From: Symsagittifera roscoffensis
Lineage: Eukaryota > Xenacoelomorpha > Acoela > Convolutidae
Assembly (NCBI RefSeq): GCF_963678635.1
Contig: NC_087065.1
Location: 45,882,381-45,946,380, forward strand
Direction: 5' to 3'
Length of the DNA: 64,000 nt
This document shows, piece after piece, positions 32,756 through 45,419 of the stretch. Position numbers and translations under genes: made by a program. How positions within the stretch are numbered: the first letter of the stretch is position 1; each line of letters starts with the position of its first letter. The notes below the pieces were generated by a model. The model was not told the DNA's origin and made no database searches. It was given only the letters and a program-made list of their open reading frames with translations.

Positions 32756-35569
32756 TCTAGATTTCCTTTCAATCTCTCATCTCATTATCACTCTACGTTG
32801 ATACTGTTCTTTTTTTCAGGTTGTTTTTGTAGTCAGAACTTTCTGTGCTACTTGCTCAATAACAGGCCATACCTTGTATTTGAAAGTTTTTCTTTTTTTT
32901 CTATACAATAAAGCCATACAATTAAAATGAGTTGGAGAAGTCGCCAAATGAAATTTAAAAAATCTTTGAATTTTACACCAGCGAAACTTAGAGTTTTCAA
33001 ACTTGCTTGTATCAAATAGGCACTTTTTTCACAAATTATTTACAAGGTTGATCAAAATGGTTTCACAGTTGCTTTTTCTGGCGAATAAAAAAGATGAATA
33101 TATGCGGGCAAAGCTATAGTAACAGCTACCAAGTTCATTATATCTATATTTTTTTTTCAACTTACCTAAATGCCTTAAAATTTTATCCGATTCTTCCACG
33201 CAGTGGGAAAAAACGATGGATTAGAACTTACTCTCTTTCCAGCCAATTTTTTTTACCTCAAAAAAGCTCGTAGTGAGATTTCATAACGCAGCAACTTCAA
33301 TCTTGATTGGTATACTGGAGGGAAAATAATGCAACAAAATTTTTTGAATTTTCAATTGAAAGATTCAGCAATTGCAAAACGGTCACACAGTTCAAATTAA
33401 AATCGCAACCCAGCAATTAGTAAGCTCTGTTGTAGCTTTTATTGGAGAAATATTTATCGTTTGTCCTACCTCAGCACCTTTGAGAGTATCCCAGAGCTAC
33501 GGGACATGTGGAGGAATCAAGGCAATCAGTAAAATCTAATGGAAAGAAATAAAGCTCTGTTCAGTTGCTGTTACAACGGCACAGCAATTTAGAGATTCAA
33601 CCCAACGAGTTTTTTTTTGCCCCCGGCCTGCTCAGTGCAGGACCAACCATGGGGGAAGGGGAGATGTCATCCATTTCGCCGCAGCCGGTCCCATATACTC
33701 CAGGGGACATAAGTGTGCCACCATAGACTCTTTTAAGGCAGTTTCATGTGCAAAAAAAGCTATCGGGCTTGAAACAAGTTTTCCTCGATGTCAAGTATCG
33801 CTTCTGTCTTAACTCAGATGTTATGTCTCATTTGAAGACGGAAAAAACAGTCGAATTATGGATAAAATTAGTAACCAGTTCGTCAGACTAGCCAGCAAAC
33901 GTTTAATGAGTTGATGTGAAACGTCAGCATATTACATATAAATTAATGTACAGAAACATTCTTCTATGCAGCAAAATTTTGAACTCAAGTTTCGAGGACA
34001 GCGCTACTGCTTGTTTTGCTAGACCCAAAAAGAGAAAGAGTTATTGCAATTCAAAGAGAAAGTATTCCATGCCACTTAGTTCAATTTGCATCGCAATGCT
34101 TGGCAACGAAGGTAAATCCAGTGTTGTTCTAGCCTCCTCCTAGTCCTAACCCCGATTGAACATGTAAAAAAATTTTGGTGAAAAAATACTCAAAACCTTT
34201 TATCTTTGGCACAAAGAATGTTTGTGTCATGGAGTACTTTCAACCCTGAAACAATGAAAAAATCAATCTGGTGGATAGCAAACCATGATTTTGTACAAAA
34301 AACTATTCCATTTATTCTCGTAGTTATCTAGTTTGACAAAACGGCTCTTTTCCAGTTCCCCCTTTCAGAATACCGATTTTTATGTTTGTTTTACGTGTTA
34401 TTACGGCTAAACGCCTGATGTTACGCTGTAAAGTATGAAGAACAAATCTGTTCAGAATTGTCGATTTGTTCACCACGACAAAGTTCATTGCATTATGACA
34501 ACGTTAAATAGACTTTTCAAAATTGAATTTGAAAGAGGCGGGACTGGAAAAGAGCCGACAAAACGCATAAATGTTTTGACAGTTGAAAAAGAAAAAAAAT
34601 GAAATTTTATTGTATACGAGACGAAGCAAAAATAAATATTGAATAAGTTTTGCTATTCATATCAAACTATCATAACAACGCTTCGAGTGTACATCGCCTT
34701 CTTTTCAGATTTTGCCATTAATCGGTTTTTGTCTAATACTATCTAAGTTCAATGAATTTCGAAACAGCTCAACTTGGTCTCAAATCTAAGAACTAACACA
34801 GTACAACTTGAAGAAAAATTAAATTCCGTTGAAACTGAAGATAAATGACTTTTTTCAATGCGATTTTTTAAAACTTTTTAAACTGTTTTTATCAACTAGC
34901 AATGTGAATTTATTTTGAATTTGATCACATGTGTAGCTTTCCAGTGCAAATTGAAAATGTTTTTTTTCCAAAATTGTTCCACATTATTTGTGGCAGCTTT
35001 ATGCGGAAGCGAAAAATTGTGTGGTCTGATTTTTCGGCGCTAAACCACAACAAACGACCAGTCTGGTTTGTAAATTGATGCCCACTGGATAATTATAAAA
35101 TTTCTTTGAATGCTGTTCGATATATAGTAAAAGACAAAATTGAACGCAATTTTACTTTTTACTCTCTAAAATGCCCTAATTCAAAGACCATTTCTGACAA
35201 AAATTCCTAAGAAATAATTTTTACCAATTAGAAGTGATCTGAAGTACCTTAACTATTGATTTGAAGCACTTTGAAGTCTTAATTTTTGATTTAAAGCACG
35301 TAACACACAGTTTTCCGGGTCTGAAAAGGACATGCATTTTGATGAGTAAAAATTTGAATCTCCCATATATTTTGTCCGCTCAGAAACAATAGAAATAAAA
35401 AAAGTTGTCAAAGTACAAAACAACGCAGTTTTTTTTTAAAAACATGATGGGATGAAAAGTTTTTCCTACTCCGCTTTTCAATAAAAAGTGTTCGTTTCCA
35501 TAACAAATTTATTACAAACGATAAAAACAGGCATTTTCAGATCTGGAAAAAACTGGTAAGTCTTTCAAA

Positions 35570-35996
35570 TCAAATTGAGACAGCATAATTCGAATCAAAA
35601 GAACATAGTTCAGATCATTTGCAATCATGGAACCAGTTCTTAACTAGTATTTATAAACCAATTATATTATTGATAAATTATCACTATAAAATATTACTAA
35701 CTAACCAATCATATTCCATCTCTAACATTGACACTTATTTGTAAGTGCTGAAACTACTTGCAGTTTCAGCGCCAGAACAATTTGAATAAAACTTTGAATT
35801 CAGTTGCTCTCCTTCTGGATAAACTCCAAGAACTAACTCGCATAAACCAGTATACACTAGATCTATTGAAACTAGGAGATATAAGAACAAGATTAAGATC
35901 GGTATTAGACTAAGAAGTTGCATGAATCTATCCGGCCAAAAATAAGAGCGTGACAAGCAGACGGTGTACCCTCTATGAGTATAACCACTAGGTCAT
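35570..35996 (-). repeat. Hairpin-bearing dispersed repeat, copy 1
   Basis: Matches 48718-49155 in reverse orientation with clear divergence. Two adjacent hairpins: CACTTA/TAAGTG arms at 35731-35746 and GCTGAAACT/AGTTTCAGC arms at 35747-35770. The 73-codon minus-strand frame across it is disrupted in the diverged copy, so it is not treated as a gene. Confidence 0.65.
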
Positions 35997-36216
35997 AACT
36001 CAATCATTCGAAGTAAAAATTTTGTTAAAATTTTATTTAAACTGAAGTAGTCCTGATTGGTCTTTAAAAAATAGGCATTGTCGAGAGAAAAACCTAAGTT
36101 TGCATTTCATTTTGTCCACTGGTGTACATAATGCGACTTTTTTGAAATAATATTGTGTTTCAACCCACTCTCACATTTCGTTGACAAAATTTTTTCGGCA
36201 ACAAAACAATACAAAC

Positions 36217-36422
36217 TTGAATCTTCCATCGTAACGGGTGAAGAGTTGCCCCAGATCGTTTTGACACCTGACTGCTAAGGTTTCGTTTGAATTGTAGAAT
36301 AAAAATGGGTTCTCCGCTCTCTCTGTCGGCTGTTTCTCTTTAACTGTCTCTTGAACAACTTTTTTGGCCTTCTTCCCAACTGCTTTAACCGCCTTCTTTT
36401 CCTTTTTCACCGGTTTCCACAT
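36217..36422 (-). CDS. EHD/sarcalumenin-like GTPase, first coding exon (duplication copy 1)
   Basis: Starts ATG at 36422. Encodes 68 codons plus two bases before a GTTTGT donor at 36216. The first 35 residues are Lys/Val/Ala-rich and highly basic (KKEKKAVKAVGKKAKKVV); then comes a segment ending LFTRYDGRFK that would form the N-terminal helix before the GTPase domain. The trailing AA joins the leading G of exon 2 to make a Lys codon. Linking it to exon 2 across 4.2 kb rests on phase, strand and position, so it is less certain than exons 2-4. The basic start could bind membranes or nucleic acid; this is inference. Confidence 0.6.
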
Positions 36423-37559
36423 TGTTCTATAGAGTGCATTTCAAAAAACTGACATTCCTAGCGCTGATGTTACTCCATTGTGAACTTCACTAACGAGTTT
36501 TTCAACATAAAACTCGTGAAGAAATTTTGCGATGGCATAAAAGTTTTCAGACTTGTTTTTTTATCACGTGTGAATTTTTCAATTTGGCTGTGAGTTCTAA
36601 TAGTTCAGTTTTGAACATGAAAACATACGATACCTCGAAAACCAACTATATTGTTTCCTTAACTTGGTCGAATTCATGAAATAACGATTTAAATTCATAT
36701 AATTCTCAGAATCAAGGTAGAGGAATGAGGAAATTGACAAGAGTTTTTTAACTATAATTTAGCAAATATTTCAAAACAATAAAAATTAAGCTTATTCACT
36801 TAACTAAAAACTGCATTAGTTGTGTTTTGCAGGCGATCCCAGGAAAATTGCACGCTAACAAGACTTTTATGGATTCAAAGGGTCACTAATGTCAACTCTA
36901 AACTTAACCTTATAGTCTGGAAGAGGTTTTCATGGTTTCCCGGTAGCGTGAACCCATAGAAATTAACATATATGACAACTAGAGAACAGCGGGTGTGGGG
37001 AGGCCGACTCATGAAACATGATCGTTTACTTTTAAACCAGGTTGAGAAAAATTAAAATATGAATTTTAATTTTTTTTAGACATGGAAATGGGATATTGGA
37101 TTTTTACGCGTATGCTGACCTAACTATTGTTGTTCCGACCGTGAAAAAGGCGAGAAAATTTGTCTTCGCTGTATTTCAGTAATTTTAAACATAAATCTAC
37201 ATGAAATCAGGCGCTATAAATCATTGGATCTATCCAAAATGAGCCGAGTGATAATCTAGACACGACTGCACAACTACTTCAGAAGGGATGGGAGCAAGAT
37301 TAATACAGAATTGTATTGAGCATCAGAAATTACTGTTCAGACCAAAAAAAGTATCTGCTAACAGGTATCTGCCGATTTTAAAAGCTTCTTTACTTTAAAG
37401 GCTTCTTCACTCTCCACTCTAGACTGGACCCTGGACCTCAACTTCAGCGTTCAAACGGGCTGCTACCAAGTACTCTAGGGCTACTCAAAAACTTAGATAA
37501 AGTTTGGAAATAATTTGCGACTAGTTTTCGTGTAATTAGACTTGATATTCGAGTTAGTG

Positions 37560-38351
37560 CCCGTACCCAGTAAATTTACTAAAACAGATCTGAAATAATC
37601 TTTTTCAGATCTAAATTTCAGATCTGAAATAGGTTGTGAAATGTTTAAATAACGCTTGGATACTTTAAGGATAGGTTATTTCAGATCTAATTTCAGGTCT
37701 GAAATTTTCTTTTTCTTGGCTATTTCAAATCTGAAAAAATCTATTTCAGATCTGAAATTTAGTTTTTCTTGGTTATTTCAGATCTGAAAAATCAATGATT
37801 TGGACTCAACTTTTGCTATTTTTGATTTTTCTTTAGCTTCTGCTAGCTACTAGCAGGTACTCAGCAAAGTCTGAGTTGGAGACTGCCGAAATAATATGTT
37901 TCCCCAAGCATGAGATAAACATTGGAAACGCATAAGTAGCGCATGAAAATCAAAAATTTTACGGGTCTTCAAACAGTTTTTGAAAACTTTTTAACACAGT
38001 TGAACAAGAAATTAAGTTCAAAAAAAGTTATTTAAGAAAATATTCGGAATTTTTTTGACCGCTAGTTAACCTAAACATAATTGCGTATTGCAGAAACATC
38101 AAAAAATAAAAACTCCATGTTTTGCATAAATTATAATTTGACAAAGGATTTCTCAGATCTGATTTCAGGTCTGAAGTTTTGTTTTTCAAGGTTATTTCAG
38201 ATCTGAAAATTTCTATTTCAGATCCAAATTTCAGATCTGAATTTTGTAAATTCTTGTCGAGATCTGAAAAATAGAATTTCAGATCTGAGAATCAATTTGT
38301 GTAAGAAATGAATAATTTCAGATCTTGCACAGAAAATCCCCTGGGTACGGG
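37560..38351. mobile_element. MITE with CCCGTACCCAG ends and a CAGATCTG palindrome array, copy 1
   Basis: CCCGTACCCAG at 37560-37570 and its exact reverse complement at 38341-38351 delimit 792 bp. Inside are about 16 copies of TTTCAGATCTGAAA or close variants in two clusters (37583-37790 and 38150-38330), with an unrelated middle. Each copy is itself palindromic. No coding capacity. It lies about 1.1 kb upstream of the GTPase start codon in transcription order. Confidence 0.7.
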
Positions 38352-38625
38352 TGTTTAGTTAAAAATGCATGGTCGACATTGGTTAAAATCTCAATTGAAA
38401 ACATTTTTTGGTCATTTCCAGTTTATTCTGTTTTAAAATGATTCGTGCTGAAGTTTTTCCCCTGGGCCATATCTGAACACCAAAACGTTTTTTCGGTCTG
38501 CATCACATCTTTGACATATTATTTTATGCATGGGCACAACTGCTACATACCTGCATCAGATCTGATAAGTTCGCTTGCATGCATTTCTGATCAGATCTGC
38601 ATCAGACATTATCAGATCTTGTTGA

Positions 38626-38730
38626 CAGATGACCAGATCTGGTAGGCAGATGACCAGATCTCATCATCGGATGACCACATCTGGTAGGCAGATGACCAGA
38701 TCTGGTACATAGATGACTAGACTTGGCTGA
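38626..38730. repeat. 21-bp minisatellite, five units, copy 1
   Basis: Five consecutive 21-bp units close to CAGATGACCAGATCTGGTAG; the last is diverged. Looser CAGATCTG words precede it from 38555. The plus-strand frame crossing this region is a by-product of the repeats. Confidence 0.85.
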
Positions 38731-40105
38731 TCGACATCAGAACTGACTGACAATTAATCTACTCCTTTCAATGGGAGAGCAAAAAACTTAAGCAAAACTA
38801 TTTATTAAACTATAACACTCTTTGTATTTTCTTTAAAACTTGTTCTATAGAACCAAAAAAGAACAAGGTCTAGGAAATCAATTCAAAATTCATATTGCTT
38901 TTTGCATCAAAAGACATATATGGTACATCTGCAGAACGCACAGTTTTAGTCAAGTTTCTGACCATGCAGTTTTCTTTTCCAAAGTATCAATTTTCGATTT
39001 TGATTATGAGAAGCATCATTAGCATTAGTACGGCTTTGGCTATTGGCTATCTAAAACAAATTAAAAATTAAAAATGTAACTTTCCTACTACATGTCCATT
39101 TTTTGCTTATGGACGAAACAATTGATTGTGTTTTTATAGGGACTCGGAATTAGGGATGATATTGCAAGTATTTACTTAGTTTCAGATCAGATAAGACTGA
39201 GGGAGCGCCAAAAAATTTTTCGCAAACAAATATAATGTTTCAAAATACTTTTCTTAGAAATGTTATAGGAGATAACATAGGAGTAGTTTTATATAATGTG
39301 TTTCAAAACAAGTTTTTAACCTATCCAAGTGAAAACTGTCATGTCCGTTGACTGAATGGAATCGAAAACCTTCATCGTTTGTGATAGCTAACCTAAGTAA
39401 AACAATAGCCTATTACCGTCAAAGTTTTCCAAGAAAGACTCAGAAGACATAATGTAATCAAAATTCAAAAATTTTACAGGGGCGGATGGGGGCGGGAGAG
39501 AGGCCCGTGGGCGCAGAGGGGTTTCATCCAACATTATTATAGTTGCTTTCTTGCGGTCGGTTGACTCGCGTGTTAATTTTTGATAACAAGATACTGTTCA
39601 AAAAACGAGATCATAAAAGATAAAACCATATTATCAAAAAATTTCATCAACTTTTACTGATTTTCTAAACACAATCTTAATTCATTAAAATCAAAATGAC
39701 CTTTGAAAGTTGGGGGTTGGGGTATTGTGATACCAATGGGTGACTAACAATGTGGAACCAGGAACCAAATGTGATGGTTTAAAAACAGACGAGAGTAGAA
39801 AAGAAGTAAGGTATAGAGTAAATAAACACGGTAAATTTTTTTTTAAATTGAAAGTGATGCCAAGATAACGGAGTCGAATATAGAAAGAGGTCTATTTCGT
39901 GGGTGCCAGACATTGAAGGCGTTTTTCATGTTTATAATTTATGCATTTCAGAAACCGGTTGCTGTTATTAACGGATGCCAATCATAAGTGGTGCATTGTC
40001 AGAATTACGCTTATTATGGACTAAACTTGCCAAAACTTTTGAAAAGCATAACGTTTTACAGATGCTAAATTAGTGTCTTGAGATTCCTGTTAAGTTTTAG
40101 CTTCT

Positions 40106-40169
40106 GCTTGAAGTCCCCTCGGCTTGAAGTCCCTTCGCCTTGAAGTCCCTTCGGCTTGAAGTCCCGTCA
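40106..40169. repeat. 16-bp tandem repeat, four units
   Basis: Units of GCTTGAAGTCCCTTCG with minor variants. The duplicate locus has five units, so this is a variable-number repeat. Confidence 0.9.
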
Positions 40170-43100
40170 GCTTGTTGTCCTAGACCCCTATTTCGTACAC
40201 ATGTACCCAAGAAAACGGCAATAAAATGAAATAAAAGACAACAAGACTGCTCGTATCAGGTCGAAGCTTTGAATTTTCCGACTGCCTTTTAAGTTCTATC
40301 GAGCAGTAATAACACGGAAAATTTAAATGTAAAAAAAATAAAACTAAGTTTTCTTTAAAAAAATTGAGATTTTCTGAAAAAACGTTCGCCACACGCCATA
40401 TTAAAAAAAAATAAAAAAATTTTGCTCCTATTATCAAATGAATTAAGGCCTATAAGAGAAATGCTTCGTGCTTGCAATTAATGGTACAATTAATTGCAAT
40501 TGATTCAAATTTGTGCCAGTTAAATGATAATTGGTTTTTAACATTTCAATTAATTGCAACTAAGTTTCTGTTGTCCAATTTTTTAAATTCATCAATAGTT
40601 TTTGAACTTTCTAGGTTCTAGATTTCCTTTCAATCTCTCATCTCATTATCACTCTACGTTGATACTGTTCTTTTTTTCAGGTTGTTTTTGTAGTCAGAAC
40701 TTTCTGTGCTACTTGCTCAATAACAGGCCATACCTTGTATTTGAAAGTTTTTCTTTTTTTTCTATACAATAAAGCCATACAATTAAAATGAGTTGGAGAA
40801 GTCGCCAAATGAAATTTAAAAAATCTTTGAATTTTACACCAGCGAAACTTAGAGTTTTCAAACTTGCTTGTATCAAATAGGCACTTTTTTCACAAATTAT
40901 TTACAAGGTTGATCAAAATGGTTTCACAGTTGCTTTTTCTGGCGAATAAAAAAGATGAATATATGCGGGCAAAGCTATAGTAACAGCTACCAAGTTCATT
41001 ATATCTATATTTTTTTTTCAACTTACCTAAATGCCTTAAAATTTTATCCGATTCTTCCACGCAGTGGGAAAAAACGATGGATTAGAACTTACTCTCTTTC
41101 CAGCCAATTTTTTTTACCTCAAAAAAGCTCGTAGTGAGATTTCATAACGCAGCAACTTCAATCTTGATTGGTATACTGGAGGGAAAATAATGCAACAAAA
41201 TTTTTTGAATTCAATTGAAAGATTCAGCAATTGCAAAACGGTCACACAGTTCAAATTAAAATCGCAACCCAGCAATTAGTAAGCTCTGTTGTAGCTTTTA
41301 TTGGAGAAATATTTATCGTTTGTCCTACCTCAGCACCTTTGAGAGTATCCCAGAGCTACGGGACATGTGGAGGAATCAAGGCAATCAGTAAAATCTAATG
41401 GAAAGAAATAAAGCTCTGTTCAGTTGCTGTTACAACGGCACAGCAATTTAGAGATTCAACCCAACGAGTTTTTTTTTGCCCCCGGCCTGCTCAGTGCAGG
41501 ACCAACCATGGGGGAAGGGGAGATGTCATCCATTTCGCCGCAGCCGGTCCCATATACTCCAGGGGACATAAGTGTGCCACCATAGACTCTTTTAAGGCAG
41601 TTTCATGTGCAAAAAAAGCTATCGGGCTTGAAACAAGTTTTCCTCGATGTCAAGTATCGCTTCTGTCTTAACTCAGATGTTATGTCTCATTTGAAGACGG
41701 AAAAAACAGTCGAATTATGGATAAAATTAGTAACCAGTTCGTCAGACTAGCCAGCAAACGTTTAATGAGTTGATGTGAAACGTCAGCATATTACATATAA
41801 ATTAATGTACAGAAACATTCTTCTATGCAGCAAAATTTTGAACTCAAGTTTCGAGGACAGCGCTACTGCTTGTTTTGCTAGACCCAAAAAGAGAAAGAGT
41901 TATTGCAATTCAAAGAGAAAGTATTCCATGCCACTTAGTTCAATTTGCATCGCAATGCTTGGCAACGAAGGTAAATCCAGTGTTGTTCTAGCCTCCTCCT
42001 AGTCCTAACCCCGATTGAACATGTAAAAAAATTTTGGTGAAAAAATACTCAAAACCTTTTATCTTTGGCACAAAGAATGTTTGTGTCATGGAGTACTTTC
42101 AACCCTGAAACAATGAAAAAATCAATCTGGTGGATAGCAAACCATGATTTTGTACAAAAAACTATTCCATTTATTCTCGTAGTTATCTAGTTTGACAAAA
42201 CGGCTCTTTTCCAGTTCCCCCTTTCAGAATACCGATTTTTATGTTTGTTTTACGTGTTATTACGGCTAAACGCCTGATGTTACGCTGTAAAGTATGAAGA
42301 ACAAATCTGTTCAGAATTGTCGATTTGTTCACCACGACAAAGTTCATTGCATTATGACAACGTTAAATAGACTTTTCAAAATTGAATTTGAAAGAGGCGG
42401 GACTGGAAAAGAGCCGACAAAACGCATAAATGTTTTGAAAGTTGAAAAAGAAAAAAAAATGAAATTTTATTGTATACGAGACGAAGCAAAAATAAATATT
42501 GAATAAGTTTTGCTATTCATATCAAACTATCATAACAACGCTTCGAGTGTACATCGCCTTCTTTTCAGATTTTGCCATTAATCGGTTTTTGTCTAATACT
42601 ATCTAAGTTCAATGAATTTCGAAACAGCTCAACTTGGTCTCAAATCTAAGAACTAACACAGTACAACTTGAAGAAAAATTAAATTCCGTTGAAACTGAAG
42701 ATAAATGACTTTTTTCAATGCGATTTTTTAAAACTTTTTAAACTGTTTTTATCAACTAGCAATGTGAATTTATTTTGAATTTGATCACATGTGTAGCTTT
42801 CCAGTGCAAATTGAAAATGTTTTTTTTCCAAAATTGTTCCACATTATTTGTGGCAGCTTTATGCGGAAGCGAAAAATTGTGTGGTCTGATTTTTCGGCGC
42901 TAAACCACAACAAACGACCAGTCTGGTTTGTAAATTGATGCCCACTGGATAATTATAAAATTTCTTTGAATGCTGTTCGATATATAGTAAAAGACAAAAT
43001 TGAACGCAATTTTACTTTTTACTCTCTAAAATGCCCTAATTCAAAGACCATTTCTGACAAAAATTCCTAAGAAATAATTTTTACCAATTAGAAGTGATCT

Positions 43101-43429
43101 GAAGTACCTTAACTATTGATTTGAAGCACTTTGAAGTCTTAATTTTTGATTTAAAGCACGTAACACACAGTTTTCCGGGTCTGAAAAGGACATGCATTTT
43201 GATGAGTAAAAATTTGAATCTCCCATATATTTTGTCCGCTCAGAAACAATAGAAATAAAAAAAGTTGTCAAAGTACAAAACAACGCAGTTTTTTTTTAAA
43301 AACATGATGGGATGAAAAGTTTTTCCTACTCCGCTTTTCAATAAAAAGTGTTCGTTTCCATAACAAATTTATTACAAACGATAAAAACAGGCATTTTCAG
43401 ATCTGGAAAAAACTGGTAAGTCTTTCAAA

Positions 43430-43856
43430 TCAAATTGAGACAGCATAATTCGAATCAAAAGAACATAGTTCAGATCATTTGCAATCATGGAACCAGTTCT
43501 TAACTAGTATTTATAAACCAATTATATTATTGATAAATTATCACTATAAAATATTACTAACTAACCAATCATATTCCATCTCTAACATTGACACTTATTT
43601 GTAAGTGCTGAAACTACTTGCAGTTTCAGCGCCAGAACAATTTGAATAAAACTTTGAATTCAGTTGCTCTCCTTCTGGATAAACTCCAAGAACTAACTCG
43701 CATAAACCAGTATACACTAGATCTATTGAAACTAGGAGATATAAGAACAAGATTAAGATCGGTATTAGACTAAGAAGTTGCATGAATCTATCCGGCCAAA
43801 AATAAGAGCGTGACAAGCAGACGGTGTACCCTCTATGAGTATAACCACTAGGTCAT
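43430..43856 (-). repeat. Hairpin-bearing dispersed repeat, copy 2 (in the duplication)
   Basis: Identical by eye to the 35570-35996 copy. It exists because of the tandem duplication, not an independent insertion. Confidence 0.65.
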
Positions 43857-44076
43857 AACTCAATCATTCGAAGTAAAAATTTTGTTAAAATTTTATTTAA
43901 ACTGAAGTAGTCCTGATTGGTCTTTAAAAAATAGGCATTGTCGAGAGAAAAACCTAAGTTTGCATTTCATTTTGTCCACTGGTGTACATAATGCGACTTT
44001 TTTGAAATAATATTGTGTTTCAACCCACTCTCACATTTCGTTGACAAAATTTTTTCGGCAACAAAACAATACAAAC

Positions 44077-44282
44077 TTGAATCTTCCATCGTAACGGGTG
44101 AAGAGTTGCCCCAGATCGTTTTGACACCTGACTGCTAAGGTTTCGTTTGAATTGTAGAATAAAAATGGGTTCTCCGCTCTCTCTGTCGGCTGTTTCTCTT
44201 TAACTGTCTCTTGAACAACTTTTTTGGCCTTCTTCCCAACTGCTTTAACCGCCTTCTTTTCCTTTTTCACCGGTTTCCACAT
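44077..44282 (-). CDS. EHD/sarcalumenin-like GTPase, duplicated first coding exon (copy 2)
   Basis: Exact duplicate of the exon at 36217-36422, same ATG and same GTTTGT donor. In transcription order it comes first, 7.86 kb upstream of the other copy. Because the start codon and nearby upstream DNA are both copied, the gene may now have two alternative promoter/first-exon units, each able to splice to exon 2 in the same phase. Transcription from both is inference. Confidence 0.55.
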
Positions 44283-45419
44283 TGTTCTATAGAGTGCATT
44301 TCAAAAAACTGACATTCCTAGCGCTGATGTTACTCCATTGTGAACTTCACTAACGAGTTTTTCAACATAAAACTCGTGAAGAAATTTTGCGATGGCATAA
44401 AAGTTTTCAGACTTGTTTTTTTATCACGTGTGAATTTTTCAATTTGGCTGTGAGTTCTAATAGTTCAGTTTTGAACATGAAAACATACGATACCTCGAAA
44501 ACCAACTATATTGTTTCCTTAACTTGGTCGAATTCATGAAATAACGATTTAAATTCATATAATTCTCAGAATCAAGGTAGAGGAATGAGGAAATTGACAA
44601 GAGTTTTTTAACTATAATTTAGCAAATATTTCAAAACAATAAAAATTAAGCTTATTCACTTAACTAAAAACTGCATTAGTTGTGTTTTGCAGGCGATCCC
44701 AGGAAAATTGCACGCTAACAAGACTTTTATGGATTCAAAGGGTCACTAATGTCAACTCTAAACTTAACCTTATAGTCTGGAAGAGGTTTTCATGGTTTCC
44801 CGGTAGCGTGAACCCATAGAAATTAACATATATGACAACTAGAGAACAGCGGGTGTGGGGAGGCCGACTCATGAAACATGATCGTTTACTTTTAAACCAG
44901 GTTGAGAAAAATTAAAATATGAATTTTAATTTTTTTTAGACATGGAAATGGGATATTGGATTTTTACGCGTATGCTGACCTAACTATTGTTGTTCCGACC
45001 GTGAAAAAGGCGAGAAAATTTGTCTTCGCTGTATTTCAGTAATTTTAAACATAAATCTACATGAAATCAGGCGCTATAAATCATTGGATCTATCCAAAAT
45101 GAGCCGAGTGATAATCTAGACACGACTGCACAACTACTTCAGAAGGGATGGGAGCAAGATTAATACAGAATTGTATTGAGCATCAGAAATTACTGTTCAG
45201 ACCAAAAAAAGTATCTGCTAACAGGTATCTGCCGATTTTAAAAGCTTCTTTACTTTAAAGGCTTCTTCACTCTCCACTCTAGACTGGACCCTGGACCTCA
45301 ACTTCAGCGTTCAAACGGGCTGCTACCAAGTACTCTAGGGCTACTCAAAAACTTAGATAAAGTTTGGAAATAATTTGCGACTAGTTTTCGTGTAATTAGA
45401 CTTGATATTCGAGTTAGTG

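Larger units (their letters stand above)
32594..40456. repeat. 7.86-kb tandem duplication, copy 1
   Basis: Repeats directly as 40455-48330. The junction shares only AG, so the breakpoint has about 2 bp of microhomology. Within the unit I saw about seven substitutions and four small length changes (a TT pair near 33352, one A near 34590, one near 39840, and one 16-bp repeat unit), so identity is about 99.9 percent. It contains exon 1 of the GTPase gene, several small elements and no other gene I trust. A GC-rich block at 33610-33740 stands out but is unidentified. Confidence 0.95.

Noticed and set aside
33610-33740. GC-rich block with a faint resemblance to the 3' end of CR1-type LINEs
   Set aside because: Similarity is limited to one short CTGCACTGAGCAGG-like word and may be chance; no LINE coding sequence nearby.
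33916-34143. 75-codon ORF found identically at 33916-34143 and 41775-42002
   Set aside because: The identity comes from the recent tandem duplication, not from selection; no motif or homologue is evident.
35735-35956. Hydrophobic 73-codon ORF (also at 43595-43816)
   Set aside because: Lies in a dispersed hairpin repeat; the diverged inverted copy near 48780 does not keep the frame.
37560-38351. Palindrome array considered as a CRISPR-like repeat array
   Set aside because: Eukaryotic context, no uniform spacers, palindromes irregularly spaced, and the array is enclosed by transposon-like inverted ends.
42294-42506. 70-codon ORF in duplication copy 2
   Set aside because: A single A insertion in an A run opens it; copy 1 lacks the frame, so it is probably noncoding.
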